Source of the DNA: Bacteroidota bacterium
GTDB lineage: Bacteria > Bacteroidota > Bacteroidia > Bacteroidales > Paludibacteraceae
DNA: 64,000 nucleotides
Direction: 5' to 3'
Assembly (NCBI GenBank): GCA_017860295.1
Contig: JAFNAS010000007.1
Coordinates: 116,694 to 180,693 of the forward strand
The position numbers were made by a program, and so were the translations under genes. Positions 63,913 through 64,000 of this stretch are shown piece after piece. Position 1 is the first letter of the stretch. Every line of letters starts with the position of its first letter. The notes under the pieces were generated by a model. The model worked only from the letters and a program-made list of their open reading frames with translations, had not been told where the DNA came from and searched no databases.

Positions 63913-64000
63913 ATGAATAAAGAGAAATATGTGTTTGCCCAACTGATATCATTTCTGAACGAAAATAAGTTTCGTCGTATCGTTGATAAGTACCAAGGTA
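63913..64000 (+). mobile_element. IS4-family transposase (DUF4372 N-terminus), cut by window end
   Basis: The frame starts MNKEKYVFAQLISFLN and continues to the window edge (29 codons). This resembles the N-terminus of IS4-family transposases with a DUF4372 domain (typically MN.GKYVFAQ..EFLP...F...V.KY). About 110 bases separate it from the sugar transferase gene. Terminal inverted repeats cannot be defined from one end. The element borders the capsule locus. Confidence 0.8.

Overview
The window is a piece of a chromosome from the order Bacteroidales. I cannot name the genus. The evidence is the mix of GldB, MlaE, Wzi and SLBB-export homologues, two-domain outer-membrane beta-barrel receptors, a Bacteroidetes-style S16 with a long Ala/Glu tail, and several upstream elements fitting the Bacteroidetes promoter TTTG-N19-TAnnTTTG. 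The DNA is mostly core genome with accessory material at both ends, and about 50 protein genes are supported.

Layout. (1) 1-7648: a carbohydrate-degradation block on the + strand, with the tail of one GH2 glycosidase, a complete GH2, an SGNH acetylesterase and a second GH2. A striking 42-bp tandem array lies between the first complete GH2 and the esterase. (2) 7839-10850: dGTPase, ribosomal protein S16 and a small outer-membrane barrel. (3) 10918-15860, minus strand: pheT, a HEPN-MNT (type VII) toxin-antitoxin pair and glnS, all in one direction. (4) 16170-21158, plus strand: dut, a decayed AlbA_2/winged-helix regulator, kdsB, purB and an MsbA-like exporter, followed by a 21-bp tandem array. 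(5) 21562-29564, minus strand: a TonB-receptor-like barrel, a YtrA-type GntR/ABC cassette, an FtsE-like ATPase and an unusual [FeFe]-hydrogenase-like protein. (6) 29800-31424, plus: a CPBP membrane protein and ComF. (7) 31433-35511, minus: rsfS-ftsH-cdsA-psd. (8) 35961-38921, plus: rplM-rpsI, rpsB and tsf, with a clear promoter and a structured leader. (9) 39082-50732: gamma-class carbonic anhydrase homologue, mlaE, dnaG, rsgA, polA, gldB, a nuclease/phosphatase, two rhomboids and HU. (10) 50826-63823, minus: trkA, then a complete GDP-D-glycero-D-manno-heptose set (hddA, gmhA, hddC, gmhB), then Wzi, a Kelch lipoprotein, Wzz, a Wza/SLBB exporter and a WcaJ-type initiating transferase, which together form a capsule or exopolysaccharide locus. 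(11) 63913-64000: the start of an IS4-like (DUF4372) transposase, cut by the window edge.

The most unusual non-coding content is of two kinds. First, there are two tandem arrays (42 bp and 21 bp period, both multiples of 21), each directly behind a gene; on the minus strand they read as 14-aa and 7-aa repeats. Second, many spacers are built from shuffled short words (for example CTTTGCG, ATTTACG, CAAATTTTC, AGAGACAAGAAAC). These words in places run into coding sequence: the ends of kdsB and wzz and an internal linker of the SLBB exporter. I know of no described function for either.

All calls rest on reading motifs and context. No alignment or database search was run.
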